Origin: Candidatus Scalindua sp.
GTDB lineage: Bacteria > Planctomycetota > Brocadiia > Brocadiales > Scalinduaceae
NCBI GenBank assembly: GCA_021776915.1
Contig: JAIQZU010000035.1
Coordinates: forward strand, 1-64,000
Direction: 5' to 3'
DNA: 64,000 bases
A program made the translations under genes and the position numbers. The notes beneath the pieces were generated by a model. That model was not told where the DNA came from. It saw only the letters and a list, made by a program, of their open reading frames with translations, and made no database searches. Shown one piece after another: positions 17,762-26,943 of the stretch. The first letter of the stretch is position 1, and each line of letters starts with the position of its first letter.

Positions 17762-18586
17762 ATGAATAATAGAAAAATAATTGTATTTACGGATATGGAT
17801 GGTACGCTCTTGGATCATAGTACCTACTCTTTTTCTGAGGCGGAAGATGCCTTAGAGTTATTGAGAAAAAAGGGGGTGCCGCTTGTTTTATGTTCCAGTA
17901 AATCCAGGGATGAAATAAAGGTCTATCGCAAGAAACTGTCAAATAAGGAACCATTTATATCAGAAAATGGAGGGGCTGTATTTATTCCTGAAGGATACGA
18001 TGGCTTGAAATGCGAATTTGATAAAATTGATGATGGTTATTTTGTGATAGAGATTGGTTCCAAATATCAAATGCTTGTAGATGCTTTTGAAAAAATAAAG
18101 AGAAAAACAGGTATAAATATTAAGAACATTGCCGAATTTACTATAGACGAAATTGTTGAGTTAACAGGTTTGAGCAGAGAAGAGGCTTTTCTTGCTCAAA
18201 AAAGAGAATATACATTGCCTTTTATTATTTATGGAGGAGAAGATGATGTTAAGATTCTAAAAGATGAGATATTGTCATTTGGCCTTAATTATACTGAAGG
18301 CGCAAGGTTTGTACACCTTATGGGCGGTAATGATAAGGGAAAGGCTGTAAAGATTCTGGTGGATATCTTTAAAGAAAACTCTCCGGAGAAAAGGATAACT
18401 ACTGTTGGTCTCGGCGATAGTTTAAATGATCTACCGATGTTGGAAGTAGTAGATAAAGCATTTCTCGTGAAGAAAGAAGCGGGAAACTACGAAGAACGCA
18501 TAAAGGTTGAAGGCCTGGTTTACATCGATGGGATAGGGCCGGTTGGCTGGAACAAGGCAGTTTTGGGCTTGTTTAATAATAACTAA
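17762..18586 (+). CDS. Glucosyl/mannosyl-3-phosphoglycerate phosphatase
   Basis: A HAD-superfamily (Cof/IIB type) phosphatase of about 274 residues. VFTDMDGTLLDHSTYSF holds the nucleophile and acid/base Asp pair, VLCSSKSRDEI is motif II, SENGGAVF is the substrate-loop signature shared by MpgP/GpgP, and VGLGDSLNDLPML is motif IV. It removes phosphate from the product of the neighbouring synthase to give the free solute. I use ATG 17762; an in-frame TTG at 17720 has no clear Shine-Dalgarno. The substrate (glucosyl rather than mannosyl) is inferred from the neighbour. Confidence 0.85.
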   Translation: MNNRKIIVFTDMDGTLLDHSTYSFSEAEDALELLRKKGVPLVLCSSKSRDEIKVYRKKLSNKEPFISENGGAVFIPEGYDGLKCEFDKIDDGYFVIEIGSKYQMLVDAFEKIKRKTGINIKNIAEFTIDEIVELTGLSREEAFLAQKREYTLPFIIYGGEDDVKILKDEILSFGLNYTEGARFVHLMGGNDKGKAVKILVDIFKENSPEKRITTVGLGDSLNDLPMLEVVDKAFLVKKEAGNYEERIKVEGLVYIDGIGPVGWNKAVLGLFNNN

Positions 18587-18657
18587 CTCAATTATTAGTT
18601 GAATCCGGGGATTACAATCTATCTGTCATGACTCATAAATAGAGGGAGGTTTGTATC

Positions 18658-19866
18658 ATGGGAGACTTTCATCAGTCAGGAGAAATTACAACACTACACA
18701 GATTTGGCAGCAGGGATATTACCAGGCTGGAGGCCGAAATAAAGAAGCTCTCACGCCTGCGACCTATTGCCCTTGTGTTGCCGACAATCTTTTCTGAATT
18801 GGAAGGCACCGCTTTGCCAAATATTCTAAGCGAACTAAAGGAGGTTAAGTACTTAAAACAAATCATAGTAGCCCTGGGCAGGTTTAATAAAGAACAATTT
18901 AAATATGCAAAGAAATTCTTTTCTGTCCTGCCTCAGGAGCTGACGTTGATATGGAATGATAGCCCCAGGATGAAGAAACTTTACAAACTGCTTGACGAAA
19001 AGAATGTTTCCGCTGGCGCTGACGGCAAGGGAAGATCTGCATGGATGTCTTACGGTTATGTCCTGGCAAGTGAAAAATCAAAGGTAATTGTTTTGCATGA
19101 CTGTGACGTCCAGACGTACGATAGAGAATTTCTTGCACGGTTATGTTACCCGGTTGTCAATCAAGATCTGGATTTCGAATTTTGCAAAGGATATTACAGC
19201 CGTATTACTGATCGTATGCATGGCAGGGTAACCAGGCTCCTTGTGACGCCCCTGTTGAGGGCGTTACGCAGGTTATTGGGAGACCTGGATTTCTTAAAAT
19301 ATATGGATAGTTTCAGATATCCTCTGGCAGGAGAATTTTCCATGTTAGCGGACCTTGCAAGGGTAAATAGAATCCCCGGTGATTGGGGGCTGGAGGTAGG
19401 AGTTCTTGCAGAGATATACAGGAATTGTTCCAGGAAAAGGATATGTCAGGTAGATATATGTGAAACATATGAACACAAACACCAGCCGCTCTCTGAAGAA
19501 GATGTTACAACGGGATTGATGAAGATGGGCATAGACATCACCAGGACAATTCTTACTACAATGGCAAGCGCCGGTATAATATTCAATGAAGGTTTCTTCC
19601 GGACATTAAGTATCACATATCTAAGGACAGCCCAGGCATTCATTGAAAAGTATGAAACTGATTCAGCAATAAATGGGCTATACTTTGACAGGCACATGGA
19701 AACAAAGGCAGTAGAGGCCTTTACTAACGGGCTCAAGATAGCGGGAGATCAATTTCTTGAAGACCCAAGCGGTTCACCACTCATACCGAACTGGAGCAGG
19801 GTAACTTCAGCGATACCTGATTTCTTTGAAAAGCTTATTGATGCAGTTGAGAAGGACAATAAATAA
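18658..19866 (+). CDS. gpgS: Glucosyl-3-phosphoglycerate synthase
   Basis: A 402-residue GT-A glycosyltransferase of the GT81 type that transfers glucose from an NDP-glucose to 3-phosphoglycerate. VIVLHDCDVQTYDREFLARL contains the DxD-type metal motif, KGRSAWMSYGYVLA the donor-binding loop, and FRYPLAGEFSMLADLARVNR plus PGDWGLEVGVLAEIYR match the family core. The ribosome binding site is GAGGGAGG. It follows the phosphatase by 71 bp, completing a two-step glucosylglycerate pathway. Confidence 0.88.
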   Translation: MGDFHQSGEITTLHRFGSRDITRLEAEIKKLSRLRPIALVLPTIFSELEGTALPNILSELKEVKYLKQIIVALGRFNKEQFKYAKKFFSVLPQELTLIWNDSPRMKKLYKLLDEKNVSAGADGKGRSAWMSYGYVLASEKSKVIVLHDCDVQTYDREFLARLCYPVVNQDLDFEFCKGYYSRITDRMHGRVTRLLVTPLLRALRRLLGDLDFLKYMDSFRYPLAGEFSMLADLARVNRIPGDWGLEVGVLAEIYRNCSRKRICQVDICETYEHKHQPLSEEDVTTGLMKMGIDITRTILTTMASAGIIFNEGFFRTLSITYLRTAQAFIEKYETDSAINGLYFDRHMETKAVEAFTNGLKIAGDQFLEDPSGSPLIPNWSRVTSAIPDFFEKLIDAVEKDNK

Positions 19867-19907
19867 ATACTTAAAGCTTAAGGAAATTCCATTACAAAAA
19901 ATAGAGT

Positions 19908-21092
19908 ATGAACGGTATAAAAATAAAAGATAACATATATTGGGTTGGTGCATTAGACCCTGAAATGAAAATATTTGATATAGTTTTCAAGACTGATCAT
20001 GGAACTACCTATAATTCTTATCTTATTAAGGATGAGAAAACTGCATTAATAGATACGGTTAAAAAGCCTTTTACTGATGAATTCATTTCGAGGCTTAAAT
20101 CGCAGGTTGATCTCAAGGATATTGACTATATTATTGTTAATCATGCAGAGCCCGACCATTCAGGCGCACTTTTAGAGTTGTTAAAGTATGCAGGCAATGC
20201 GAAGATCATGGTTTCAAAAGCTGGCGGACATTTACTGAAAGAAATAATCAATGTACCGGTTGATCTGACAATTATTGAAGAAGATACCGTGGTTGATCTT
20301 GGTAGTTGCAAACTTAGATTTATATCTGCACCATACTTACATTGGCCGGATACTATTTGGACCTATTTAGAGAAGGAAAAGATTCTTTTTACGTGCGATG
20401 CATTTGGTTCACATTTTTGTGATGAAAGGATGTTTGATGATTTGGTCGGTGATTTTGACTATCCTTTTCGCTATTACTATGACAGTATAATGCGTCCGTT
20501 TAAGCCGCATATCCTTAAAGCTATTGAAAAGATCGGGGAATTGGATATTGATATTATTGCAACAGGACATGGGCCGATTATACGTAAAGACCCCCGGAAG
20601 CATATTGAAAGCTATCGTAGCTGGAGCCAGGTCCAGACAGATGCGATAAAGAATGTTCTGATTCTGTATGTCAGCATATATGGAAGTACAAAAAGTATGG
20701 CAGAAACCATCTCCAAAGGAGTATCAGAGGTAGGTGTGAATACCAGAATATTAGATATGAGTGATTCAGATCATCAATTTATCAGGGATGCCATTGAAAA
20801 GGCAGATGGTATAATTGTTGGCGCACCGACAGTTGCAGGCGATGCTCCCAGGCCTGTCTGGGATGCTCTTTCCCTTCTTTCGACAGTTAAATCCAGGATT
20901 AAGTTGGGGTCTGCTTTTGGTTCTTATGGTTGGAGCGGTGAAGCTGTGAAAATGATTGAAGATAGATTAAGCGGGCTGCACATAAAGCTTCATAAACCTT
21001 CCTTAAGAATAAAACTGATTCCAGATGACAATATTTTGAAAGAGTGTCAGAAATTTGGAAAAGAGTTTGCAATGGCTCTGGAACAAAAATAA
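19908..21092 (+). CDS. Flavodiiron protein (oxygen/NO reductase)
   Basis: 394 residues: an N-terminal metallo-beta-lactamase domain with diiron ligands in VNHAEPDHSGAL, LHWPDTIW, FTCDAFGSH and ATGHGPII, followed by a C-terminal flavodoxin domain (YVSIYGSTKSMAETIS, GAPTVAGDAPRPVWDAL). Such proteins reduce O2 to water or NO to N2O in the cytoplasm of anaerobes. No rubredoxin or flavin-reductase partner is adjacent. Its placement inside the solute cluster is unexplained and may reflect a shared stress regulon. Confidence 0.92.
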   Translation: MNGIKIKDNIYWVGALDPEMKIFDIVFKTDHGTTYNSYLIKDEKTALIDTVKKPFTDEFISRLKSQVDLKDIDYIIVNHAEPDHSGALLELLKYAGNAKIMVSKAGGHLLKEIINVPVDLTIIEEDTVVDLGSCKLRFISAPYLHWPDTIWTYLEKEKILFTCDAFGSHFCDERMFDDLVGDFDYPFRYYYDSIMRPFKPHILKAIEKIGELDIDIIATGHGPIIRKDPRKHIESYRSWSQVQTDAIKNVLILYVSIYGSTKSMAETISKGVSEVGVNTRILDMSDSDHQFIRDAIEKADGIIVGAPTVAGDAPRPVWDALSLLSTVKSRIKLGSAFGSYGWSGEAVKMIEDRLSGLHIKLHKPSLRIKLIPDDNILKECQKFGKEFAMALEQK

Positions 21093-21116
21093 ATATAATA
21101 TTATAAAAAGTATAAG

Positions 21117-22448
21117 ATGAAGATGCTTAATCTCAGGAAGCACGCAGATGAAATTTTAAAGCATGTATTAAGTACATTAGACCCAGAGTCGTTAGTTAAG
21201 AAGAAAGTCAGTATTAATGGTTCAACACTTTCAGTGAATCAAAGGGAGTACAACCTCAAAGATTATGAACATATCTATGTGATTGGCGGCGGCAAGGCAT
21301 GCGCTCCGATGGCTAAAACAATTGAGGAAATTCTGGGAGACAGGCTGGAAGACGGTATAGTCGTTGTGAAGTACGGCCACAGTCTGCCACTTAAGAAAAT
21401 TAAGATTATTGAGGCATCACATCCACTCCCGGATGCAAAAGGTCTGGAAGGCACTTCTGAGATTCTCAGACTTTTATCCAGGACGGGCGAAAAAGACCTG
21501 GTTATCTGCCTTATTTCCGGTGGTGGTTCTGCCTTACTGGTACAACCGCATAAGGACGTAACCTTACAGGATGTACAGACAACTTCTAATGAATTACTGG
21601 CCTGCGGCGCTGCGATTGATGAAATTAATGCCGTAAGGAAACACTTGTCAACAATAAAGGGCGGACGCCTTGCACACGCTTCATACCCTTCAACATTGAT
21701 CACACTGATACTGTCGGATGTAATCGGTGACCCGTTGGATATTATAGCGTCCGGTCCTACCGTACCGGATGAGAGCACTTTCGACGATGCTTGTAAAGTA
21801 ATTAGAAAGTACTCATTGGAAGGCAGGATACCCGACAACGTTCGTAAACTTTTAAAGAAGGGACAAAGTGGAGAGACCGGAGAAAATCCTAAAAAGGGAG
21901 ATAAAATATTTACTAATACACAAAATGTAATCGTCGGTTCCAACAAGATAGCGCTGGAAGCGGCTAAAGAAAAGGCTACAGATTTAGGGTATAATACTAT
22001 AATCCTTTCATCTATGGTACAGGGAGAAAGTAAAGAAGCTGCAATATTTTTCTCTGCTATTGCTAAAGAGGTTTACCGTACAGGAATACCGGTCTCTAAA
22101 CCAGCATGCATCATTGCTGGAGGTGAGACTACTGTTACCATTAAGGGCAATGGAAAGGGTGGGAGAAACCAGGAATTTGCACTCTCTGCGGCTATGGAGA
22201 TAGAAGGATGTGACGGCATTGTTGTTTTAAGTGCAGGTACTGATGGTACTGACGGCCCGACAGACGCTACAGGCGCAATAGTTGACTCTAATACCTGTAA
22301 AGAAGCCAGAGAAAGATTTCGTCTAAAGCCGGAAGAATCTTTAAGCAGAAATGATTCTTACAATTTTTTTAACAAGACCGGAGAACACATAATTACGGGC
22401 CCTACCCTGACTAATGTGATGGATATAATGATCTCTTTAATAAATTAG
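21117..22448 (+). CDS. Glycerate 2-kinase (MOFRL family)
   Basis: 443 residues with the GckA/MOFRL two-domain layout: VIGGGKACAPMAKTIEEIL near the N-terminus, LISGGGSALL, LSDVIGDPLDIIASGPT, and the C-terminal MOFRL domain (GGRNQEFALSAAMEI, SAGTDGTDGPTDATGAIVD). It phosphorylates D-glycerate to 2-phosphoglycerate. It starts 24 bp after the flavodiiron gene and is followed by the hydrolase with only 6 bp between stop and start. In context it would recapture glycerate released from glucosylglycerate. Confidence 0.9.
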   Translation: MKMLNLRKHADEILKHVLSTLDPESLVKKKVSINGSTLSVNQREYNLKDYEHIYVIGGGKACAPMAKTIEEILGDRLEDGIVVVKYGHSLPLKKIKIIEASHPLPDAKGLEGTSEILRLLSRTGEKDLVICLISGGGSALLVQPHKDVTLQDVQTTSNELLACGAAIDEINAVRKHLSTIKGGRLAHASYPSTLITLILSDVIGDPLDIIASGPTVPDESTFDDACKVIRKYSLEGRIPDNVRKLLKKGQSGETGENPKKGDKIFTNTQNVIVGSNKIALEAAKEKATDLGYNTIILSSMVQGESKEAAIFFSAIAKEVYRTGIPVSKPACIIAGGETTVTIKGNGKGGRNQEFALSAAMEIEGCDGIVVLSAGTDGTDGPTDATGAIVDSNTCKEARERFRLKPEESLSRNDSYNFFNKTGEHIITGPTLTNVMDIMISLIN

Positions 22449-22454
22449 TTCACT

Positions 22455-23807
22455 ATGACTCATTCTGAACCTGACAGGCAATCATTCCACAAAGACATCG
22501 AAAATGAACTTGAAGCACATTTCAGGATTATCCAATCGTGTTCTGTAAAGATGGATGATGGAAAACGAATATTGCTGGCTGCAAGGCCTGAGTCAAGGTA
22601 CCCTTATTTTTATCCGCGTGATGCTGCCTGTGCATCCGGGCTTTTAGCATATCTTTCTACTTCCGGCCTTTCTATTGCCGATGATGCATACGGGTTGCTC
22701 GAGACCATTGCAGGCTTTGTGTTGAAGGTATTGAGGGATGACGGCTATATCGGGCAAAGATATGCACTCTCTGGTGAAGAAAAAAGCATTTATAAGCAGG
22801 AAGATAATAACGCACATGGCTTAATCATCCTTTCAAATTATCTGCTTACTGCAAAGCTGCGGGAAAGCGAGATTCAAGACATAGACAGGCTTCTCCTCTC
22901 AATGAAGAATGCTTCACAATTTGCCATCAAAAATTATTACCGTCCGGAGATAAATCTTTTTCATTCCACTACATCTATTCACGAATCTGCTCTTGAAGAA
23001 GGGTTCAGTTGCTGGACTAATTTTGCATATCTAAGGGCCTTTACTCTTGTTTCCAGGGTAAATGATGAATTAAATGCTCCCGATATTATTCCGAATAAGA
23101 TACTCACATTTAAATCAGCCTTTAAGCACAACCTGTTTAGTATAATGGTGGCAAACAGTAAATTTTTGAGACGTATAGATGAGAAAGGTAATTATGACTT
23201 CAAACCGGATTTTACACTTTTAAGCCCATTCTATTTTGAATTTGGAAATGAGGTTAAAGATTATCTTGATAATAGTGTAAACTTTCTGGAAAGACAGCTA
23301 TGGGATCCTGAGCTAGGGATGATTCAGCGATACCTGCCATTCAGTGGAGATATGGAGATACACACTCACGCGGGTAATGGACCCTGGCTTCAATACACGG
23401 CAATACTTGCCCAATACCATTACTGGTGTGAGAATACTAAAAGGGGAGATGAGTTAATGGGCCTCATTGATGGCTATAAGAATGAAAAAGGAGAAATCCC
23501 TGAACATATTTCTACCTGTAAAAGGTTTGATACATTTATAGAATCTGAATGGAAGTCGGGGCTTGATTTTTCCAAGGAGTTTGACAGCCACATCCTTCAG
23601 GACGGCCTGGACTTTGACAAAATTTTAGAGGAAGCCAATAATATGCATAGGGCCTATAACGAAGTGGCAAACAAATGCATGATACCTGATGTCACGATGG
23701 AAGAGGGTGGGTATGTCATGTTCGTTACCCCGTTGATGTGGTCACATGCGGAATACATGAAAGCGTTGTTATCTAAACATGGTCTTTACTATGTCAACAA
23801 TCTTTAG
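22455..23807 (+). CDS. GH15-like (alpha/alpha)6-barrel glycosidase
   Basis: 450 residues resembling glucoamylase-type GH15 enzymes: ARPESRYPYFYPRDAACASG near the N-terminus, SIHESALEEGFSCWTNFAYL containing a candidate catalytic acid, and the C-terminal FVTPLMWSHAEYMKALL. It has no signal peptide, so it is cytoplasmic. Beside the synthase, phosphatase and glycerate kinase, the attractive reading is hydrolysis of glucosylglycerate to glucose and glycerate. Known glucosylglycerate hydrolases are GH63, so this would be a different family; a trehalase or alpha-glucan role is the alternative. Confidence 0.72.
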   Translation: MTHSEPDRQSFHKDIENELEAHFRIIQSCSVKMDDGKRILLAARPESRYPYFYPRDAACASGLLAYLSTSGLSIADDAYGLLETIAGFVLKVLRDDGYIGQRYALSGEEKSIYKQEDNNAHGLIILSNYLLTAKLRESEIQDIDRLLLSMKNASQFAIKNYYRPEINLFHSTTSIHESALEEGFSCWTNFAYLRAFTLVSRVNDELNAPDIIPNKILTFKSAFKHNLFSIMVANSKFLRRIDEKGNYDFKPDFTLLSPFYFEFGNEVKDYLDNSVNFLERQLWDPELGMIQRYLPFSGDMEIHTHAGNGPWLQYTAILAQYHYWCENTKRGDELMGLIDGYKNEKGEIPEHISTCKRFDTFIESEWKSGLDFSKEFDSHILQDGLDFDKILEEANNMHRAYNEVANKCMIPDVTMEEGGYVMFVTPLMWSHAEYMKALLSKHGLYYVNNL

Positions 23808-23882
23808 AAAACATGAATGGAGATATAAGAAACTTGTACTTTCAAGGTCATATAACTCAACGTTTGTTTGTGCTGACAGTCC

Positions 23883-24473
23883 TTAAAACCCTATTCTATC
23901 TATAAGTTGTTCGTAGGGGAAGTTTTTACCGGGACATGCTGTGCCTTTTTGGACTACCTGGTTATGCATGATGATGTTTGATTCGGGAATGTTATATCTT
24001 TTTGAAATATAGTCGACCAGGCTTACCAAAGATCTGAATTGTTTTTTTGTGGGCTTCTTATCCTTTTCAAAATTTCCAACAAGACAGATGCCGATAGCGA
24101 TTCTATTAAGATCCATATTAGCCGTGTGCGCGCCGTGAATCTGTTTTTTCCATCTATCGCCCACTTCAATCTTGCCATTGCCCGAACCGTTGCCATTGCC
24201 GATAACAAAATGGTAGGCCAGGCCTTCCGGCCACTTTCTCTTTTTTCTGTGGTACCTGTCAAAACGCCTTGCATTTCCTGCATCAGTGGCGCTGTGATGT
24301 AATACTACGTATTTCCATTCATTTTCATCGACATCTACCCTGCATAACTTCTCAATGTCAATGGTAAGCGGTTTCCTTTCAATACCGATAAACGGCAGGT
24401 AAATGAAAAGCCCTATTGCAGTGATAAGCATGGCAATTGAAAATATTATAACGTGTCGTTCAACTATCTTCAT
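23883..24473 (-). CDS. N-acetylmuramoyl-L-alanine amidase (PGRP/T7-lysozyme fold)
   Basis: 196 residues: one N-terminal membrane segment (VIIFSIAMLITAIGLFIYLP), then an amidase-2 domain. Zinc ligands are visible as His in VVLHHSATD, His in IIMHNQVV and Cys in GTACPGKNFP. A short glycine/asparagine-rich loop (IGNGNGSGNG) lies beside the active site. It would cut the amide bond between muramic acid and the stem peptide at the outer face of the membrane, and implies that this organism has peptidoglycan. Confidence 0.87.
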   Translation of the reverse strand: MKIVERHVIIFSIAMLITAIGLFIYLPFIGIERKPLTIDIEKLCRVDVDENEWKYVVLHHSATDAGNARRFDRYHRKKRKWPEGLAYHFVIGNGNGSGNGKIEVGDRWKKQIHGAHTANMDLNRIAIGICLVGNFEKDKKPTKKQFRSLVSLVDYISKRYNIPESNIIMHNQVVQKGTACPGKNFPYEQLIDRIGF

Positions 24474-24679
24474 AGCATCATTCAGTGGGATATGAATACC
24501 GTGACCAGATATTGGTACATTAAAAAACCCTTTAAGGCAATATTTTATAGAAATTTTGGAATATTAAATCAAGGTTAATATAACTGTAAATCAATGCTTA
24601 CCTTGACACTTTATTATTATTGTGATAGGATTCAGCAATAATATCAGGATTTATTCTGTCTGTAAAGGATTACACATCA

Positions 24680-26932
24680 ATGGCTTATGAAAAGTTTGCT
24701 GAAGTTGTATTGGACATACCTCTTAATAAGAAATTTCACTACAAGATTCCACCATCCTTTATAAACCAGATCGAGATTGGTAAAAGGGTTAGAGTTCCCT
24801 TCGGAGGGAGAACAGCCGTAGGGTATTGCGTTGGGCTAACCGATAAATCGGATGTTAAAACAATTAAGGATATAATCCGCGTAATTGATATAAAGCCTAT
24901 ATTGAATTCCAAAATGCTGGGGATTGCGGAATGGCTGGCCAATTTTTATTTCTGTGGCTGGGGTGAAGCCCTGGAAACTTTTCTTCCATCCGTTGTAAGA
25001 AAGGGCATTAACTCCAGGACAGTATGCGTAGTCAGATTGTGTAAAGATGGAGTATCCGTAAAAGAGATGATTTCCACAATCAAAAAGAGAGCGCCAAAAC
25101 AGGCAAGAGTACTGGAGATTCTCTCTGAGGCAGGAGAAATGACATTTCCGGAATTAGCAAATATCAGTAATTGCAAAATGGACAGTATTAACAGGCTTCG
25201 AGATAGAGGGCTGATTATTCTTGATAAAAGAAAAGTAAATGATTCCCTCTTTGCCGGAAAACATTTTAAGAAGACATGCCATTTACAGTTAACCGGAGAA
25301 CAGGAAGTAGCGGTTAACCTCATCAAGAGAAAATTGATGGAAAGACAGTTTGGCGCTATTTTATTGAAAGGGGTTACAGGAAGCGGCAAGACAGAGGTTT
25401 ATCTACAGGCAATCTCAGAAGCGATTACTATGGGACTTAAGGCAATAGTTCTGGTTCCTGAGATATCTCTCACACCACAAACTATTGAAAGGTTTAAATC
25501 TCGTTTTGATAGAGTAGCCGTCCTGCATAGCAGCTTGACTGACAGGCAGAGAAGCGATCAATGGTGGGATATCAAGAATGGTAATGCAGACGTAGTTATT
25601 GGCGCCCGTTCAGCAGTATTTGCCCCTCTGGAAGATGTGGGAATAATCGTAATAGACGAAGAGCATGAGAATACATTCAAACAGGACACATCCCCGCGTT
25701 ATAATGCCCGTGACGTGAGCATGATCAGGGCAGAGTATGAAAACGCCCTGGTTGTACTTGGCTCCGCTACACCGTCTCTTGAGAGTTTTAATAATGCCGT
25801 TATTGGTAACTATGAATATGTCACCCTGAAAAATCGGGTTGGAAATAAACCGCTTCCCAGGGTGGAAGTAATTGATATGCGCCACGAAAAGTACAGGGGT
25901 AAAAACCAGAAATATATATCTAATTATCTGGAACTTTGTATGAAGCAGTGCCTTTCTAAAAAAGAGCAGGTGCTGTTGTTTTTGAACAGGCGCGGATTCT
26001 CGCCTTTTATAAGTTGTAGAAGATGTGGATTTGTACTAAAATGTAAAAGGTGCGATATATCTTTGACCTACCATAAAAAAAAGGACGCCGTAATATGTCA
26101 TTATTGTTTTTCGGAAGAACCTGTTCCCGGAAAATGTCCTGAATGCTGTTCTCCCGGCATAAGTTTTCTGGGTGTTGGGACAGAAAGGATGGAGGAAGAT
26201 ATCAGGGCCAGATTCCCTCAGTACAAACTTTTGAGGATGGATAGCGATACCATGAGGAGACGGGACTCTCATGAAAAAGCGCTGAACGCTTTTGGTCGTG
26301 GCGATATAGACATACTTCTGGGTACCCAGATGATTGCAAAAGGCCTTGACTTTCCGAACGTCACATTGGTTGGTGTGCTTTCTGCTGATACAATTGTCAA
26401 TATGCCTGATTTCCGGGCAGGTGAGAGAACATTCCAACTGCTTTGTCAGGTAGCGGGAAGGACAGGAAGAGGCCCCAAAGGTGGACAGGTTGTAGTTCAA
26501 ACTTATAATCCGGAACATTATAGTATTAAGTGTGCTGCTTTACATGACTTTGACGGGTTTGCCAAAAAAGAACTTGAATATAGAAAGCAACTTTATTATC
26601 CTCCTTATGGAAGACTGGCCAGGATTGTCTTACGCGGAAAGAAGGATCAGGATGTTAAAAAAAAGTCCATTGATATTGCTGATAAATTGAGAGAGGCAAT
26701 ACGATTGACTATCGGAGCGGCCCAATCAGACAGGCACAAAAATGAAGTGGAAGTTTTGGGGCCTGCACCTGCGCCGATTGCAAAGGTAAAAGACAATTTC
26801 AGGTGGCACTTAATAGTGAAGGCGGATAATTCTGAAAACTTGAGTACGATTTTAAAGAATATTGAAAATGAAAATAAACATTCAAAAAAGGTCCAGATTA
26901 TGATAGATGTGGATCCTTATGCTTTGTTATGA
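24680..26932 (+). CDS. priA: Primosomal helicase PriA
   Basis: 750 residues. The 3'-DNA-binding N-terminal domain starts EVVLDIPLNKKFHYKIP; helicase motifs include GVTGSGKTEVYLQ (Walker A), VIDEEHENTFKQ (DEEH box), GSATPSLESF and QVAGRTGRG. The zinc-binding insert carries CRRCGFVLKCKRC, then CHYC and CPECC. It restarts stalled replication forks. The spacing to guaB is 11 bp, so the two are probably cotranscribed. Confidence 0.96.
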   Translation: MAYEKFAEVVLDIPLNKKFHYKIPPSFINQIEIGKRVRVPFGGRTAVGYCVGLTDKSDVKTIKDIIRVIDIKPILNSKMLGIAEWLANFYFCGWGEALETFLPSVVRKGINSRTVCVVRLCKDGVSVKEMISTIKKRAPKQARVLEILSEAGEMTFPELANISNCKMDSINRLRDRGLIILDKRKVNDSLFAGKHFKKTCHLQLTGEQEVAVNLIKRKLMERQFGAILLKGVTGSGKTEVYLQAISEAITMGLKAIVLVPEISLTPQTIERFKSRFDRVAVLHSSLTDRQRSDQWWDIKNGNADVVIGARSAVFAPLEDVGIIVIDEEHENTFKQDTSPRYNARDVSMIRAEYENALVVLGSATPSLESFNNAVIGNYEYVTLKNRVGNKPLPRVEVIDMRHEKYRGKNQKYISNYLELCMKQCLSKKEQVLLFLNRRGFSPFISCRRCGFVLKCKRCDISLTYHKKKDAVICHYCFSEEPVPGKCPECCSPGISFLGVGTERMEEDIRARFPQYKLLRMDSDTMRRRDSHEKALNAFGRGDIDILLGTQMIAKGLDFPNVTLVGVLSADTIVNMPDFRAGERTFQLLCQVAGRTGRGPKGGQVVVQTYNPEHYSIKCAALHDFDGFAKKELEYRKQLYYPPYGRLARIVLRGKKDQDVKKKSIDIADKLREAIRLTIGAAQSDRHKNEVEVLGPAPAPIAKVKDNFRWHLIVKADNSENLSTILKNIENENKHSKKVQIMIDVDPYALL

Positions 26933-26943
26933 GGTGTTAAAAA

